From: Motacilla alba alba | Taxonomy: Eukaryota; Chordata; Aves; Passeriformes; Motacillidae | Length of the DNA stretch: 64,000 bases | Direction of reading: 5' to 3' | NCBI RefSeq assembly: GCF_015832195.1 | Contig: NC_052027.1 | Span: forward strand, 19,442,688-19,506,687 | In this document: positions 24,501 to 36,639 of the stretch, one piece after another | Numbering within the stretch: the first letter of the stretch is position 1 | Layout: each line of letters begins with the position of its first letter | The notes under the pieces: generated by a model | The model's database searches: none | Told to the model about the DNA's origin: nothing | The model's input: only the letters and a program-made list of their open reading frames with translations | Translations under genes and position numbers: made by a program

Positions 24501-27500
24501 CCCGGGACTCAGCAGCCGGGGGCTTTGGCTGCACATCTGGACACGCCGTGCCCGGCACAGCGGGAAGGGATCCATGGCAGCCTGGCTGCCCCGCTGCTGC
24601 TCTCATGGCCTGCAGGGCTGTTTCCCAGCCTGGCCTGGCTGCAGCTTCTGGCCAGCCTCTGCAGGAAGGCATTTGGCATCAGCTGACAGGCAGCCCAAAC
24701 TGCACCACGGGCATGAGATGCCCTGCAATTTTCCATCTCCAAGCAAATCAGAAGGAGCACCTGTTTTGAGAACAGAGAGCCCTGGCCTACCCAAAAAATT
24801 TATTGGGATTTCCTGATTCTTAGCCATGTCTTGTACAAGCATTGGCTCCTGAAGATGCCACCTCCCCAGTGGGGAACAGCTGCAGCTGATCCAGCGGTGC
24901 CTCATTCTTTTTCCAGAAGCAGATGGAGAGGCTGTGCTGAAGGCAGCATTTCCCAGCACAAGCAGCGGCTCATTGGCAGCCTCTGCTGCAGGAAGGGAGG
25001 CCATGCCAGGCACTGTCACAGGAGGTAATTGCTGTGCCTCTGGGCCTGAGCCCTGCGGAGCCTTGAGCTGCCCTCTCTGCTGCTTGGCAGTGCGGGCACA
25101 GCCCAGACAAGAAGGGCACAGCCCGGAGGAATTATCCTGAGGAGGCTCAGGGCACTCAGGTTCTGAGCAGTCCTGCTGGGCTCGCTGTGTGAGAGACACG
25201 TCCCGAAACCTGGGAAGCGACTGCACGGGGTGCCTGTGGTGGGGAAAGGGCAGAGGGGGAGAGCAAGGCTCCAGTGTGTCCTGAGAGGGCCTGGCCATGT
25301 GCTCTTGGGCTGGGGGATTTGTCCCAGGGGAAAGAAGGCTGGAGAGATAGACGAAGGTAGGACGGGAGGGAGAGAGGGCAGGAGGGATGGAGGGACAGGG
25401 GGATGGTTGTGGCAGTGCCTGCTGCAGTTTTCCCCAGGGATTTAGCAAGAGTTTCAGCTGTAGGAGTGAGAGTCCCCATGGCCCTGGGCTGCTTTAGCTG
25501 CCCCTCCAGGGATGTCACACAGGGCTTGCAAAGAGGCTGGAGAGTGAGCAGGAGCCAACCCAGAGCTCCCCAGGCCCCTGTGCAGCTTTGGCCATGGCCA
25601 TTGACATCTGGCTCCCACGGCCTTACCCGACCCCCTTGCAGTGCCCACTTCCCAGAGGCAGAGGGGGATCCCAGCACGCCCTGAAAAATGTTCTCATCTG
25701 TGCTCCATTCTAGATGAGCTTGCTGGGAAGGCTTCTCCATTAGATTGGCTGCATAAAGTTTTGAAGCCCTTGGAGCCTCCTGCAGGTATGTGCTCACTGT
25801 CCCACCAAGAAATAACTGCTGACAACCTGGCAGGAACCAGGGGAACAGACGCTTCTGTGGCTGTTGTGTTACAGATGTGTCTGCAGGGAAAACTTTGCCT
25901 GATCCTTTGCTGATTCCTACCCAGAAGCCTGGCTCCCATCGCAGGGGTGAGCAGTGTGTCCCTGCTGACCCCACCGGCTGAGCCCTGCTTTTGTGGGATC
26001 CATCCCTGGGAAATGGAATGACTTTCTCTGAAGGTCCTCTGAGTGGGAAGGACAAAGCCACAGGACACAAGAAACCCCATGAGCCAAATAACATCCTGAA
26101 ACACATGGTGATGGAACTGCAGAAAGGGCATGGTGAGAGCATTAATCTCAGCCTTCCCCTGGGACTCAGCAGCTGGGGGCTTTGGCTGCACATCTGGACA
26201 CGCCGTGCCCGGCACAGCGGGAAGGGATCCATGGCAGCCTGGCTGCCCCGCTGCTGCTCTCACGGCCTGCAGGGCTGTTTCCCAGCCTGGCCTGGCTGCA
26301 GCTTCTGGCCAGCCTCTGCAGGAAGGCATTTGGCATCAGCTGACAGGTAGCTTAAACTGCACCATGGGCCTGAAATTGCCTGCAATTTCCCAGTTCACCA
26401 GGCAAATCCTGAGGGGTGGCTGCTTGGAGGAGGGAGAAGCCATAGCCAGCTCCAAGAGCCTGTGGGGAATCAGGATTTTCCTGATCCTTATCCATGTCTT
26501 GGACAAGCATTGGCTCCTGAAGAGGCCACCTGCCTGATGTGCAGTGATAACATCTGATCCAGCTGTGCCTCTTCCTTTCTCAAGGGATGGACAGAGAGGC
26601 TCTATGGAAGGCTGCATTTCCTGCAGGAAGGGAGGTCATGCCAGGCACAGTCACAGGAGGTAATTGCTGTGCCTCTGGGCCTGAGCCCGGCTGAGCCTTG
26701 AGCTGCCCTCTCTGCTGCTTGGCAGTGCGGGCACAGCCCAGACAAGACCAGCACAGCCCAGAGGAATTGTCCCGAGCAGGCTCAGGGCACTCGGGTACTG
26801 AGCAGTCCTACTGGGCTCCCGCCGTGGGAGATACATCCCAAAAGCTGGGGAGACTGCATGGGGTGCCCGTGGAGGGGAAAGGGCAGAGGGGAGGAGCAAG
26901 GCTCCCGTGTGTCATGAGAGGGCCTGGCTATGAGCCCTTGGGTGGGGAAGCTGTTCCATGGTCAGGTGGGCAAGCAGCAGGAAGGGACAGAGGTTGGGAG
27001 GGATTGTTGTGGCACAGCCTGCTGCAGATTTCCCCAAGCATTTAGTGAGGGTTTCCGTGTGGGAGTGAGAGAGCCCCAGGGCCCTGGGCTGCTCCAGCTG
27101 CCCCTGCAGGGATGTTGCACAGGGACTGCAAAGAGTCTGGGGAGTGACCAGGAGCCACAGGCTCCCACAGCCTTACCCCACCCCCTTGCAGTGGCCAATT
27201 CCCTAAGGCAGAAGGGGATCCCAGCACACCATGGAAATGGATCTGTAGGATCTGTGCTCCCTTCTAGATTGGGATCACAACTTGGATGATTTGGAAATGC
27301 TGGGGAATGGTGAGGTGAAGACCGTGCCAGATGCTAGAGGCCGGTCCTCTATGTACCTTTCCTGACAGAATAATCAGTGTTAGTGTGGCAGGAGCTCACT
27401 CATGTGGCATTTCCCTTAAGTTCCTCTGAAGCTTGATCAGTTCTGGAAACCTTGCCCTGGTCCCTTCTGGAACTCTGAGGGATTCCACAGGAGCATTATC

Positions 27501-30019
27501 AGTGGGAGGAAAGAGCATTTAGCTGTCCGTCTCCCTCCCGTGTGCAATGCCAGAGTGTCCTTCCGTGTGCTCTGTGCAGCCAGGCAGAAGAGCAGAGAGG
27601 GAAGGGGCCGGGCCCAGGGCTGTGCCCCGGGGCTGTGCCATTCACAGCTCCTTTGCTGGCCCAGGGAGCCTGAGCTGCTGCCACTGCCACTGCCAAGGCC
27701 TGGCCCTGCCTGGGGCTGGCTTTAGAGCTGCTGGCAGCTCCAGGGAGTCCTTTCTCCCGGGACTGCCCCGCAAGGGGCTCCTTCCATCCCAGTGTGGGGC
27801 CACTGCAGGCACGAGGTCCCCCTGCCCCTGCTGCGGAGTGGAAGGCAGAGCTGAGCGAGTGCCTTGGAGGGCACCAATCACCCAGGTGCACTCACTGCCA
27901 CTGGGGCCTGAAGGAGAATCTTCAGCAGTGTCACAGGAGCTCTTCTGTCCCGCCTTTCTTTGCAGATGAACCTGTTGGTGAAAGTGATCTGGATTCCCAA
28001 CCCACCTTCAGGATTGAGCCTCTGGGAGATGCTGAGGGTAGGTCAAGGCTTTTCCCCTTGGGAGAGCTGCCAGCTCAGAGCCCAAAGCTCAGTCACGGGG
28101 ACATCGCTGCAGGTGCCAGGACAGGCCATGCCCGAGTGTGCCCTCGCCCTGTGCAATCCCCTCACAATTTCTGCTCAGGCCTGGCAGCTGTTTGGAGGTG
28201 GAAGGGCCCTGACCCAGCTCTAAAAACTCAGATGTTTTGTGAATCCTATTCCCATTTTTGATAAGAATGACACCCTGAAGATGCCAGCAAAGAAATGGGG
28301 AATTGTTCTATCTTATCCAGCTGTTCTTTTTTGTTTCTCAAGTGATGGACCAAAAGACAGGACAGAAGAAGGTGTTTCCCCAAGGAAGCAGCGGCCCATT
28401 GGACGCCCCTGCTGCAAGAAGGAAGGCGATGCCAGGCAGGGGCACAAGCACAGGAGGTAATTGCTGCGCCAGGCTCAGCCGGCTCAGCCCGCGGCGGGGC
28501 TGTGTGGCAGCAGCTCTTGCCCCGGGCCTGCCCTTGCACGGCCCAGCAGCAGCCAAAGCTGCAGGCGCCTCTGGAGGATTGGAGGCCTCTGGAGCTCGTT
28601 CCCAGCCCCGGGGAAACGGGACTCGTGCACCAACTGCGTCCCTCCCGCTGCAGCTGCTGCGGAGCTGGCCCTGAGTGCCCAGAGGCCCAAGGCACAGGAG
28701 TGGCCCCAAGCGGGAGCCCTGCTGCCAGCCCAGGGCCAGAGCCAGCCCCGGCTCCCGGCTGGGCAGGGGCTGCACTGGGTCCTGACATGGCCTGACTCTG
28801 TCCCCTGGGGCTGGGCGAGCTGTCACGGGCCAGGGAGGGCCAGGGCTGGCAGTGGCTGCTCAGGGATGGCTTTGGCCCGTGTCCCTCGAAGCAGCGACTG
28901 CCCAAGCAGCTGCGCTGCCCCCGGGCTCTCCTGCCGGCCTGCTGGGCTTTGCTGGCTGGCACAGCCTGTGCCAAGGGGCGGCAAGGTGCCTGCAGGCCCC
29001 AGCTCTGGGGGAAACAGAGAACGTCCTGCCCGTATGCACCGTGCTGCCAGCTCAGCAGGGCAGCACAGCACGGGCTCACGCTCCCCATTGCTCCCACAGA
29101 TGCAGATGGAACCACAACACACCTTCCTGATTCCCAGAAGGGACTTGGGGGTGGTGTCTGTAAGGGAACAGGCTTCTGGCTGGGGTTAATGGCAGGCATG
29201 CTTCTTTTGGAGCTTATCTTCATTTTATGCTGCGTCCGAATTTGGACCTACTGGAAGAGAAAACGGTGAGTTGTTTGTTCATCTTTCCCTCAAACAGCTT
29301 CTTTTGAAAGTCTACTGTAGACAGGAAATGTTCCCAGGGAGGCTGCAGTGGAGTTGTGGCCAGTCTGTGATTGTCCAGATAACTCTGCTGAGGGTTCTGC
29401 CGCTGCCCTGTGCTTTCATTGGCCTCCTAATTGCTGGGCCTTGTCCTGGGGGCCCCGCTGGGGCTGCAGCTAGTGCTGGCTCCCACTGAGGCTGCCTGGC
29501 CAAGAGCAGCCCCAGGGGCACAGGGCAGAGGCAAAGCAAGGCGGGGAGGAGAAAGAGCAGGGAGGAGATTGCCCCTGAGAGGCAGAGGCGCTCCGGGGCC
29601 GGGGCCTTGAGGGGCAGCTGTCCAGCTGGGCCAAGCTGGGCCAGCAGCTCCAGCCAGGCTGGGGAGCCTTGCCAGCTCTGGGCCCTGCAGAGAGGCTGCA
29701 GGAGGCTACCTGTGTGCCACTGGCTGCTGGGGCCTCAGCCACCTCCTCTCTCCACAGGAGCGCCTCTGCGGCTTCACAAGACCGGCCAAACACCTCAGTT
29801 CAGAAGAACTGGACCTGTCATCTTGAATCTCCGTGCCAGTGTCCCTTGTCCCTGCCACGGCTGCATTGCCAGTTTGTTGCTGGGCACATGCTGCTGCTAT
29901 CACCACCCAGAGCAGGAGCCTGTGTCCCTGAAGGTGCTGGCCCTGGTGTCCAGCCAGGCCAGGAGGTGCAGCCCTCCTGCCAAGGCACGCCTTGTGTCCA
30001 GCAACATCTTTGGGCATGA
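21596..30019 (+). CDS. Gene D: cassette-type membrane protein, long form (450 aa, 13 exons)
   Basis: Exons: 21596-21692, 22051-22122, 22489-22560, 24374-24475, 24917-25024, 25714-25785, 26034-26132, 26585-26659, 27268-27309, 27966-28037, 28343-28456, 29100-29265, 29758-30019; total 1353 nt, open throughout. The ectodomain has three rounds of the block order seen in gene A: 2-3-4-5, then 2'-4'-5', then 2''-3''-5''. Exon 8 is a block-5 copy shortened in frame to 25 codons. Exon 9 is a block-2 copy cut to 14 codons by an internal GT donor. The membrane exon has a span ending CCVRIWTYWKRKR. The tail differs from gene A: it starts RSASAASQDRPNTS and is Cys-rich. Exon 2 uses a GC donor. Intron 3 carries an antisense ERV fragment (22605-24077). 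The stop is at 30019 and the poly(A) signal is at 30301. Family and function are unknown; splicing is inferred from conserved sites. Confidence 0.65.
22605..23176 (-). mobile_element. 3' LTR of the intronic ERV
   Basis: Starts TGTGGG (complement of 23176-23171) after the tract GAGAGGGGGAATTG. A TATAAA lies on the minus strand at 22783-22778. The low-coordinate end is not a clean CA, so the far end may be trimmed. No target duplication was identified. Confidence 0.6.
23454..24077 (-). pseudogene. Env transmembrane subunit, frameshifted copy
   Basis: Minus-strand fusion-peptide-like segment, heptad region, LCCMNLSDHSESIHKS motif, membrane span and cytoplasmic tail of an alpharetrovirus-like Env TM. 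A 10-A run at 23830-23839 shifts the frame; the gene E copy has nine A and one continuous frame. The first cysteine of the family CX6CC motif is histidine. No surface subunit is present. Confidence 0.75.
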
Positions 30020-30119
30020 GCTCAGGTGTCTGTGTGCTGCCACCAGCACTGGCGGAGCTGCTTGTCTGGGCAGAGCCAGGGTTGATCAGGCAGCAGACAG
30101 GCATGGGGCTCCTGAGAAA

Positions 30120-30560
30120 AAGCAACCCCTTTTTGTCTTCATTTTACATTTTTGCATCCCAGAAATTTTTTGGAAACATTTAGAAATATTTTTGATAGAA
30201 AAAATTCCCCAGCCATTTCTTCCCTTTTTCCATAATAGTTTCCGCTTTTTCAATGTAGTTTTAGAATATTGGAAACTTTAGAACACTTTTATGCTTGTAA
30301 AATAAAAAATTATACTGCATTTAATTGGTAATCTTTAAGAAGAACTAAGTCATCACAAGACACCCAGCGCACTGGAGAGGCTCTTTTCCCACTGGAGGTT
30401 TGTACCTAGGGACAAGAACCAACTCAAAACCTTTTCCCCAGTATTTTCTGGGATTTCTGACAAGCTCACCTCTCAGTCTTCAGAGGCAAACTTTGAGCAC
30501 AGTGGGAATCTCCTGCTGTGCAGGAGGGTCTGTGTGTGCCAGCTGCAGCTGGGGCCTCAG
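30120..30560 (+). repeat. AT-rich 3' module, copy 1 (with gene D poly(A) signal)
   Basis: AATAAA at 30301-30306. This module (TTCTTCCC...TAGTTT..GGAAA, ..AATAAAAAAT.., AAGAACTAAG, GACACCCAG, TTTGAGCACAGTGGGAATCTC) recurs at 31030-31600, 35530-35958 and 45745-46100, each time downstream of a tail exon or tail relic. Confidence 0.65.
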
Positions 30561-30579
30561 CAAGCTCCTGTCTCAACAG

Positions 30580-30694
30580 GTGTCCGTCTGCAGCTTCACA
30601 GGAAGGGCCAAACACCTCAGTCTGGGACACCTGTAGCAGGCTGTTCCCGTCGCCGTGCCCATGCCCGATGTCCCTGTCACAGCTGCTTTACTAG
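30580..30694 (+). pseudogene. Additional tail exon downstream of gene D
   Basis: Acceptor TCTCAACAG, then an open frame in the phase required by the membrane exon (RCPSAASQEGPNTS...) to TAG at 30692-30694, with AATAAA at 30812-30817. It could act as an alternative last exon for gene D by skipping 29758-30019, or be a leftover of a deleted gene. Confidence 0.45.
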
Positions 30695-31029
30695 CTTGGT
30701 GCTGTGCAGATGCTGCCACCACCCAACCAAGGTCCTCTCCCCCTGAAGGCCCTGGCCCTGCTCTCTGGCCCTACTGAAGGTGGGCAGGGCTTGGCCCAGC
30801 TCTTCTGTTGCAATAAAGAGATGGAGATGTCACCCCAGTGTCCAGGGGGGTAGCACCAGCAGAGCCCACCCGGCAGCAGCACTGGCTGAGCTCCATGCCC
30901 GGGAGCAGCTGTGGATGCCCAAGGTGTGGGCTGGCAGGAGCCAGGCAGGGGCTGCCGTGACCAGCGGCGAGGCCACGAAGGGCTGGGGGAGCCCATGGGG
31001 CAGGCAGCAGCATGGGGCTCCTGAAAAAA

Positions 31030-31600
31030 AGTGACCCTATTTTGTCTTTTATATTGTTTTCAGAAATTAAGAAATTTTAGAAATATTTCAAAACATATTT
31101 TCTGTATCGAGACATCCCCAATTATTTCTTCCCAAATACTATAGTAGTTAAGGATTTTTCAAAGTAATTTTAGAATCCTGAAAATGCAACCCTATTTTGT
31201 CTTTCGTTTTCATTTTTAGACATATTTAGACATATTTTTTGTAGCAAGAAATCCCCAGATGTTTCTTCCCTGTTTCTACAATACGTCTGTCTTTGGGAAA
31301 GTGGTTTTACATCCTGGAAATTTTTTCCACTTATACAATAAAAAATAAAATTGCATTTCAGCAATGATCTTTACTCTGGGAAGAACTAAGACACCCTCAG
31401 ACACCCAGGCTGCTGCAGAGGCCCTTTTCCTACTGCAGATTTGTACCTAGTCACAACCAAATTACCTAAAGCCTTTTCCCAGATATTTCCTGGGATTTTT
31501 GACATGCTCGACACTTAGTCTTCTCAGGCAAACTTTGAGTAGAGTGGGAAGCTCTTCAAGTTACCATCTTTGTTTGCTTCTGGAGGAACTGCCTCAGTTC
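31030..31600 (+). repeat. AT-rich 3' module, copy 2
   Basis: Same module as 30120-30560, with an internal partial repeat (TTTTGTCTTT...ATATTTT...CCCAAT/GATGTTTCTTCCC). Confidence 0.6.
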
Positions 31601-31629
31601 TAGAGCAGGGGCTTCTCTCAGCTTCCTGC

Positions 31630-31950
31630 GTCCCCCGGGCTCTCCTGCCGGCCTGCTGGGCTTTGCTGGGTGGCACAGCCTGTGCCAAGGGGCGGCAAGG
31701 TGCCTGCAGGCCCCAGCTCTGGGGGAAACAGAGAACGTCCTGCCCGTATGCACCGTGCTGCCAGCTCAGCAGGGCAGCACGGCACGGGCTCACGCTCCCC
31801 ATGGCTCCCACAGATGCAGCCGGCCCCACAACACGTGTTCCCCATTCCCAGAAGGGAACTGGTTTCTGTCGGGGAACACTCTGCTGGCTAGAGCTAATGA
31901 CAAGCCTGGCTTTTCTATGGCATGCATTGATGGGGGGACCTCTGTAAGGC
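31630..31950 (+). pseudogene. Membrane-exon relic
   Basis: The intron before the membrane exon and its acceptor (CTCCCACAG, then exon from about 31814) are preserved. The exon begins like D/E (DAAGPTTRVPHSQKGTGFC), but after about 20 codons the membrane span is degraded, and it stops at 31947. No donor or tail follows. Confidence 0.6.
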
Positions 31951-32305
31951 TGGCCGATGACCGGGGTCCTTCATGAGGCTCACAAGTGGAGGGGGGTTTG
32001 GTGGGTGCTGGGTTTTGCAGTAAGACATGTGGGGCTTTGGGTCCTTTGTCAGTGGTGTGTGTGGCTGGGCTTCCTCATGAGGTTCTTAGGGAATTTGGGA
32101 CCTTTTCTATGCTGTACAGGAGACCGGAGACACCTGTAAGGCTGGCAGGGGCTTGAATTCCTCGTGATTAACGTGGCGGTTTAGTGCTTGCCGTCAAGGC
32201 CTGGAGAGGAGTTGAGTCCTTCCTAAGGTGGGCAGGAGGCTGGCTTCTTTTGTGAGGCACACAGGGATATTCTGGGGTCTCTGATGAGGGGTGCAGGGAT
32301 CCCTC
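31930..32305 (+). repeat. Degenerate G-rich minisatellite
   Basis: Imperfect units with CTCATGAGG, GGGGTCC and GGCTGG...AGGGG, like those at 7260-7400 and 1640-1900. No coding signal. Confidence 0.45.
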
Positions 32306-33570
32306 ATGTGATAAATGAATATGATTCATGCTAACAATTGCAACTATATTGGTATTTTCGAAAATATTTGTTAAAAAGTAATAGAGGAAAAGTGTCACGA
32401 AAGTGCAATTAGTGTCACGAAACAGATGGTCTCAGGTGTTTGTGAGAGAATAGGGTACCGGGTGGAGTACTGAGATAAGCAATATCCTGAAAGAGAATCG
32501 GCCTTGGGACGAACAAAGTTAGTGCGAGAAATGCCAATCACTTGTTTTTAAAATTTTCAAAGTTTAATAGTAATAAAATGGTTACAAAAATGGTAATATA
32601 ATCGGAGTAATAAACATTTGAACAACTGAGATGAGGACAATAGGAGACAATAAGAACAAAGAGTTACTGACAGTACGGGCACCTGTTTCTGGGCAAAAGA
32701 AGCCTGAAAAAGGACACACGATAACAGAGGATTAACCCTTAAAAACAATAGCCTGTTGCATATTCATACACTTCATACATGCTGCATAAATTCCATTCAA
32801 ACAAAAGATTCTGTCTGCTCAGCATCAACTTCTTGTATTTTACCATGATGTTATAACCTAAAACTATGTTTAACACACTACATAAGAAAATTAATGCAGC
32901 ATAACTTTCTAACATAACACATATGATATTCATTTTAATATTTGTCAAAAGCCAATCAAAAAATACGCACATTCACAGTTAGGAAAACTCCCAGAACAGA
33001 ATTGGCATTTGGACGAACAAAGTTAAGATGACTCCCAAGACAGGATCAGCCTTGGGATGAATGAAGCTGGGACAATTCCAGATAGGGAATCTAAAACAGT
33101 AGTCTTTCTATGCAATAATACGGCTTATTTGGAACAGAATGCTTACTTCCATAACACAAAGCTCAATGTACGTGCGCAATGTGCCAGCTTATTCAGAGGA
33201 CAGCGAGGAAGACGGTGAGCCTTCCTCTGAAAAGACCACCAAAGAGCCAAATGACCCCTTAGCAACAAGTGGACCAGGCACTATGCAATATAGTGACATT
33301 GATTTCAAGACTCGAAAAAGATTTATGGGCAAATATTGATGAATATCTATTAGCATACATATATAAGTTGCGTTTGGATCCTTTTGCCTTTTGTACGTGA
33401 GGCAAGATGGGGAGCCCTCCCTGTACCCCGATCGATTGGTTTTGCTTATGCTTTATCCGAACCACTGCCAATTTTCTTTTTTATCTGCTTGATTATATTG
33501 AATTGTATTATTTCATATAAAATTGCTGCTCAATTAAAATTGCTGCGAAATTGCATGAGGGACAAAGGAG
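32306..33570. mobile_element. AT-rich retroelement-like insertion of unclear type
   Basis: A sharp change from GC-rich gene flank (GGGATCCCTCATG) to AT-rich sequence. It contains repeated GGACGAACAAAGTTAG motifs at about 32507 and 33014, and two small + strand open frames (33139-33339, acidic; 33384-33578, hydrophobic with a short basic tail). The second resembles a membrane anchor, possibly an Env end, but I cannot name it. No polymerase motif was seen. Confidence 0.35.
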
Positions 33571-34393
33571 TGTTATAAATAAGAAGCTTGACTTGGCCAA
33601 TATTCAAGCAGCAATCAGTTTATTAATTAATGTAAAGTATGAGCAAAACAGCACTGGGTACAGTGGGGGAAGTTTTCCCTCCAGCTGCACAATGATTGTT
33701 GAGGCTTACAGGTATTTATAGGGGTACTCATAAGCTTTCTCAGCAGTTTCTATTCCAAATTTTTACGTCACAATCCTATACACTGTTGTGAGTTAGTTTT
33801 TCTCAGGATGTACCCCAGAAAGGAGTATCCCCAGATGGTGGGGTCCGGCTTCCGAAAGAAGAAAGAGGTCTTCCAGCTGGTGCAGTCTAGACTCCAGATG
33901 TGGGTCCACCTTTTAATTGCAAAGACTATAAATCTCATAACAGTGATGTCCAGCTTCCCTTGGTCGAAGCCACCAATCCTTGAGTTGATGTTCATCTTCC
34001 TTTCTCAAGCTGCTTTTTACTGTTGTGCTAAGGTGTTGAGACAAGCATGTTTCCTTTACATATAGTCTAAAATTCTACTATCAAAGCTCCTGACTACAAG
34101 CAATATTCTAAAATTCTACTTCAAAAGGTTATTATTATAAAGCTGTTTAATGCTTAGCTATGTGCAGAAAGTTCCAGTCCACCAGCAACATCCTTAAAGC
34201 TTTAATTCAGATGCTATAAAAGATAATTGCAAACAAAGGATAGGTTCAAAGGCCTTCTTCCATGCTTTACTCCCTCAGTTATTTTTTAGAATTCATCCTT
34301 TAATTGTCCCATGATCAGTTTCCACACATATCACAATCACAAGTACACGCTGCCTGTATGTACCTGACACGAAACACAGCTTTGTATCTCACA
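33571..34393 (-). mobile_element. Probable solo LTR (823 bp), minus strand
   Basis: Bounded by TG...CA ends and a short matching flank GGAG on both sides (33567-33570 and 34394-34397). On the minus strand a TATAAATA (33720-33713) is followed about 90 bases on by AATAAA (33624-33619), as expected for promoter and poly(A) site of an LTR. The alternative is a + strand LTR following the open frame at 33384-33578, whose stop runs into its first bases. Confidence 0.5.
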
Positions 34394-35010
34394 GGAGTAT
34401 TGATGGGCTCTACTGAGGTTTGCAGGAAGCCCTCACGAGCCTGCAGCGGGGTTTTTCAGTCATCCCAGCGCAGCAAAGGGCCACTCTGGGCGCACGTTGT
34501 GCAAAGTCGGCAGGAAGCTTCCTGCAGAGCCTTGGGCGAGGGCTGCGGGCCCGGCGGGCGGGCGGGCAGAGCCCATCCTTGGGGCCCGGGCGGGGCCTCT
34601 GGAGCCGCCGCGCCCCTGTCGGGCCAGCGCCGGCCCCGGCGGGGAAGGGCCGCGGCCCCGGGTGCGATGGGGGCTGCCGAGCGGCGGCGCCGGCACAACA
34701 GGGGCCTCGCTCCGCCCTGGCCCTGTGCTGCAGCCCAGCACATTTACAGCCACGGCCGTGCCCTGGGCCGCAGGAGGCACCCGGGGCTACAGCTGAGGCC
34801 GCGCCTTCTTCCTCCCAGGAGGGAGCTCCTTGCATTGCCCAGTTCCCTAAAGCACGGCAGAACCCAGCACAACATGAAAAGGGTTCTGAACTGTGCTCCC
34901 AACTACACTGGGACCGAGATACGGACTGACTGGAAGTCCCGGACAGTCGCAGTGTGAAGATCATGGAGCATGTTGGAGACAACTTGTCCATGTCCCTTTC
35001 CTGACAGAAT
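34394..35010 (+). pseudogene. GC-rich module and broken block-2 exon region
   Basis: 34470-34830 is CpG-rich and matches the module at 7440-7760. 34830-35010 matches the sequence around the third block-2 exon of D/E (CAGTTCCCTAAAG...GTGCTCCC...CTTTCCTGACAGAATAATCA), but the acceptor and exon frame are lost. Confidence 0.45.
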
Positions 35011-35211
35011 AATCATGCATTATTAATCCTGCCCAGAGCCGTCCCCTGCTCGCCGGGGCCTTGAGGGGCAGCTGTCCAGCTGGGCCAAGCTGGGCCAGCA
35101 GCTCCAGCCAGGCTGGGGAGCCTTGCCAGCTCTGGGCCCTGCAGAGAGGCTGCAGGAGGCTCCCTGTGTGCCACTGGCTGCTGGGGCCTCAGCCACCTCC
35201 TCTCTTCACAG

Positions 35212-35359
35212 GAGCGCCTCTGCGGCTTCACAAGACTGGCTAAATTTTTCCGTTGGAGAGACCTCTGCCTCTCATCAGCCATCCCCAAGCCAGTGTCCAA
35301 CAATCCTGCCACGGCTGCATTGCCAGCTTGTTGCCATGGTCGTTTGTCCACCACCCTGA
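35212..35359 (+). pseudogene. Orphan tail exon
   Basis: Acceptor CTCTTCACAG and phase as in D/E tails; starts SASAASQDW and stops after about 49 codons. No membrane exon lies just upstream and no AATAAA was found nearby. Likely a remnant of a deleted cassette gene. Confidence 0.5.
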
Positions 35360-35529
35360 ACAGGAGCCTCTGGGACCCAAGGTGGGCCCCTCCTGCCAGG
35401 GAAGGGCTGGAGCAACATCTTTGGGCATGAGCTCTGGACTCTGAGTGGTAGCAGCAGCACTGGCAGAGCGGCTTGTCTGGGCACAGCCAGGGGTGAGCAA
35501 GCAGCAGCCAGGCCATGGGGCTTCTGAGA

Positions 35530-35958
35530 CACCACTTTTTGGCACCATTTTTTATTTTTATAAAATAGATTTTTTTTCCTTTTTATTTTCTTTTTTTCTT
35601 TTTTTTTTTTTTTTTTGCAGAATGAAATTTCTAAAAATTTCTACCCTTTTCCCATTGTAGTTTAGGATTTTTCAAAGTAGTTTTAAAATTCGGAAAAACT
35701 TAGAACATTTTTACACTTCTAGAATTAAAATATAATTTCATTTAATTGGTAATCTTTGCTCTAAGAAGAACTAAGTCTACCCAAGACACTTAGTATACTG
35801 GAGAGGCTCTTTTCCCGCTGGAGATTTGTACGTAGTCACAACAACTAACGAAAAATCTTTTCCTTGATATTTTCCAGGATTTCTGACAAGCTTACCCCGT
35901 AGTCTTCAGCGGCAAACTTTGAGCACAATGGTAATCTCTTGCTGTGTGGGTAGGTCTC
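35530..35958 (+). repeat. AT-rich 3' module, copy 3
   Basis: Same module as 30120-30560, with a long T-rich tract at 35561-35616. Confidence 0.6.
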
Positions 35959-36627
35959 TGTTTTTATCTAGGTTTAGGGCAAATTTGGGAGCCAACCTTC
36001 AAAGGGTTTCTCTAGAAAACACATTCAAGTGGCCCCTCCCCTAACTAGTTCGGGAAAATGATTATTTTTTTTTTTTAGAAAAGTGGAAAACCATTCTTTA
36101 TTTAACAGGCAAAGCATTTACCAGCAGAATAAAAAATGAACAACATTAAACAATAAAACCTCTTTCCGCTTAGAAGAGGTGACGCACTCAGAAAGTCCCC
36201 TTAGCGGGCTGTAGCTCTGCTAACTCATTCTGTTATCAGTGCCTCCCGCACTGGAAATGCCGCAGCCATGGCCCAGTCCAGTGGGCCATGGGTGTGAGCT
36301 GCTGGTGCTCTTCTGGGTTTTCAGTCCCAAGCAGGTTTAAACAGTTCCACAAAAAAAGAAAAAACACAGTCCAGAGAAATGCTCTGCCTCAGCTAGCTAA
36401 AAGCTAACTAAAAATCAAAGGAGAGCTCTATCCCGCTATCTGTCCTTGCCACAGACAACACAGTGCAGGAGAAGGATGCAGCGGAGCAAGTGCAGTTTCT
36501 GATAACAAACTCAGCTATCTCTTCTCACCCTCCCTTCACTCTTGGAACCAGTCCTAAAGGTGCAAAACTTATTTCCGGGCTAAACTGACACATGGGAATA
36601 CAAGCATCATAAAGTCACCCTGGGACA
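35959..36627 (-). mobile_element. Probable solo LTR, minus strand (ERVL-like)
   Basis: Read on the minus strand it starts TGTCCCAGGGTGACTTTATG and has AATAAA at 36102-36097. It ends near 35959 in CTAAACCTAGATAAAAACA. The start resembles common avian ERVL-type LTRs as I remember them. I found no clean target duplication, so the lower end is approximate. Confidence 0.5.
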
Positions 36628-36639
36628 GAGTCCCAGCTC

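Larger units (their letters stand above)
21360..29600 (+). repeat. Internal duplication, unit 1 (gene D; partner 36925-45165)
   Basis: Matches at an offset of 15564-15566 through promoter, all exons and introns, and the antisense ERV. It contains few indels. Confidence 0.88.

Noticed and set aside
29758..30019. N-glycosylation site NWT in the D/E tail
   Set aside because: The predicted topology puts this part in the cytoplasm, so it would not be glycosylated.
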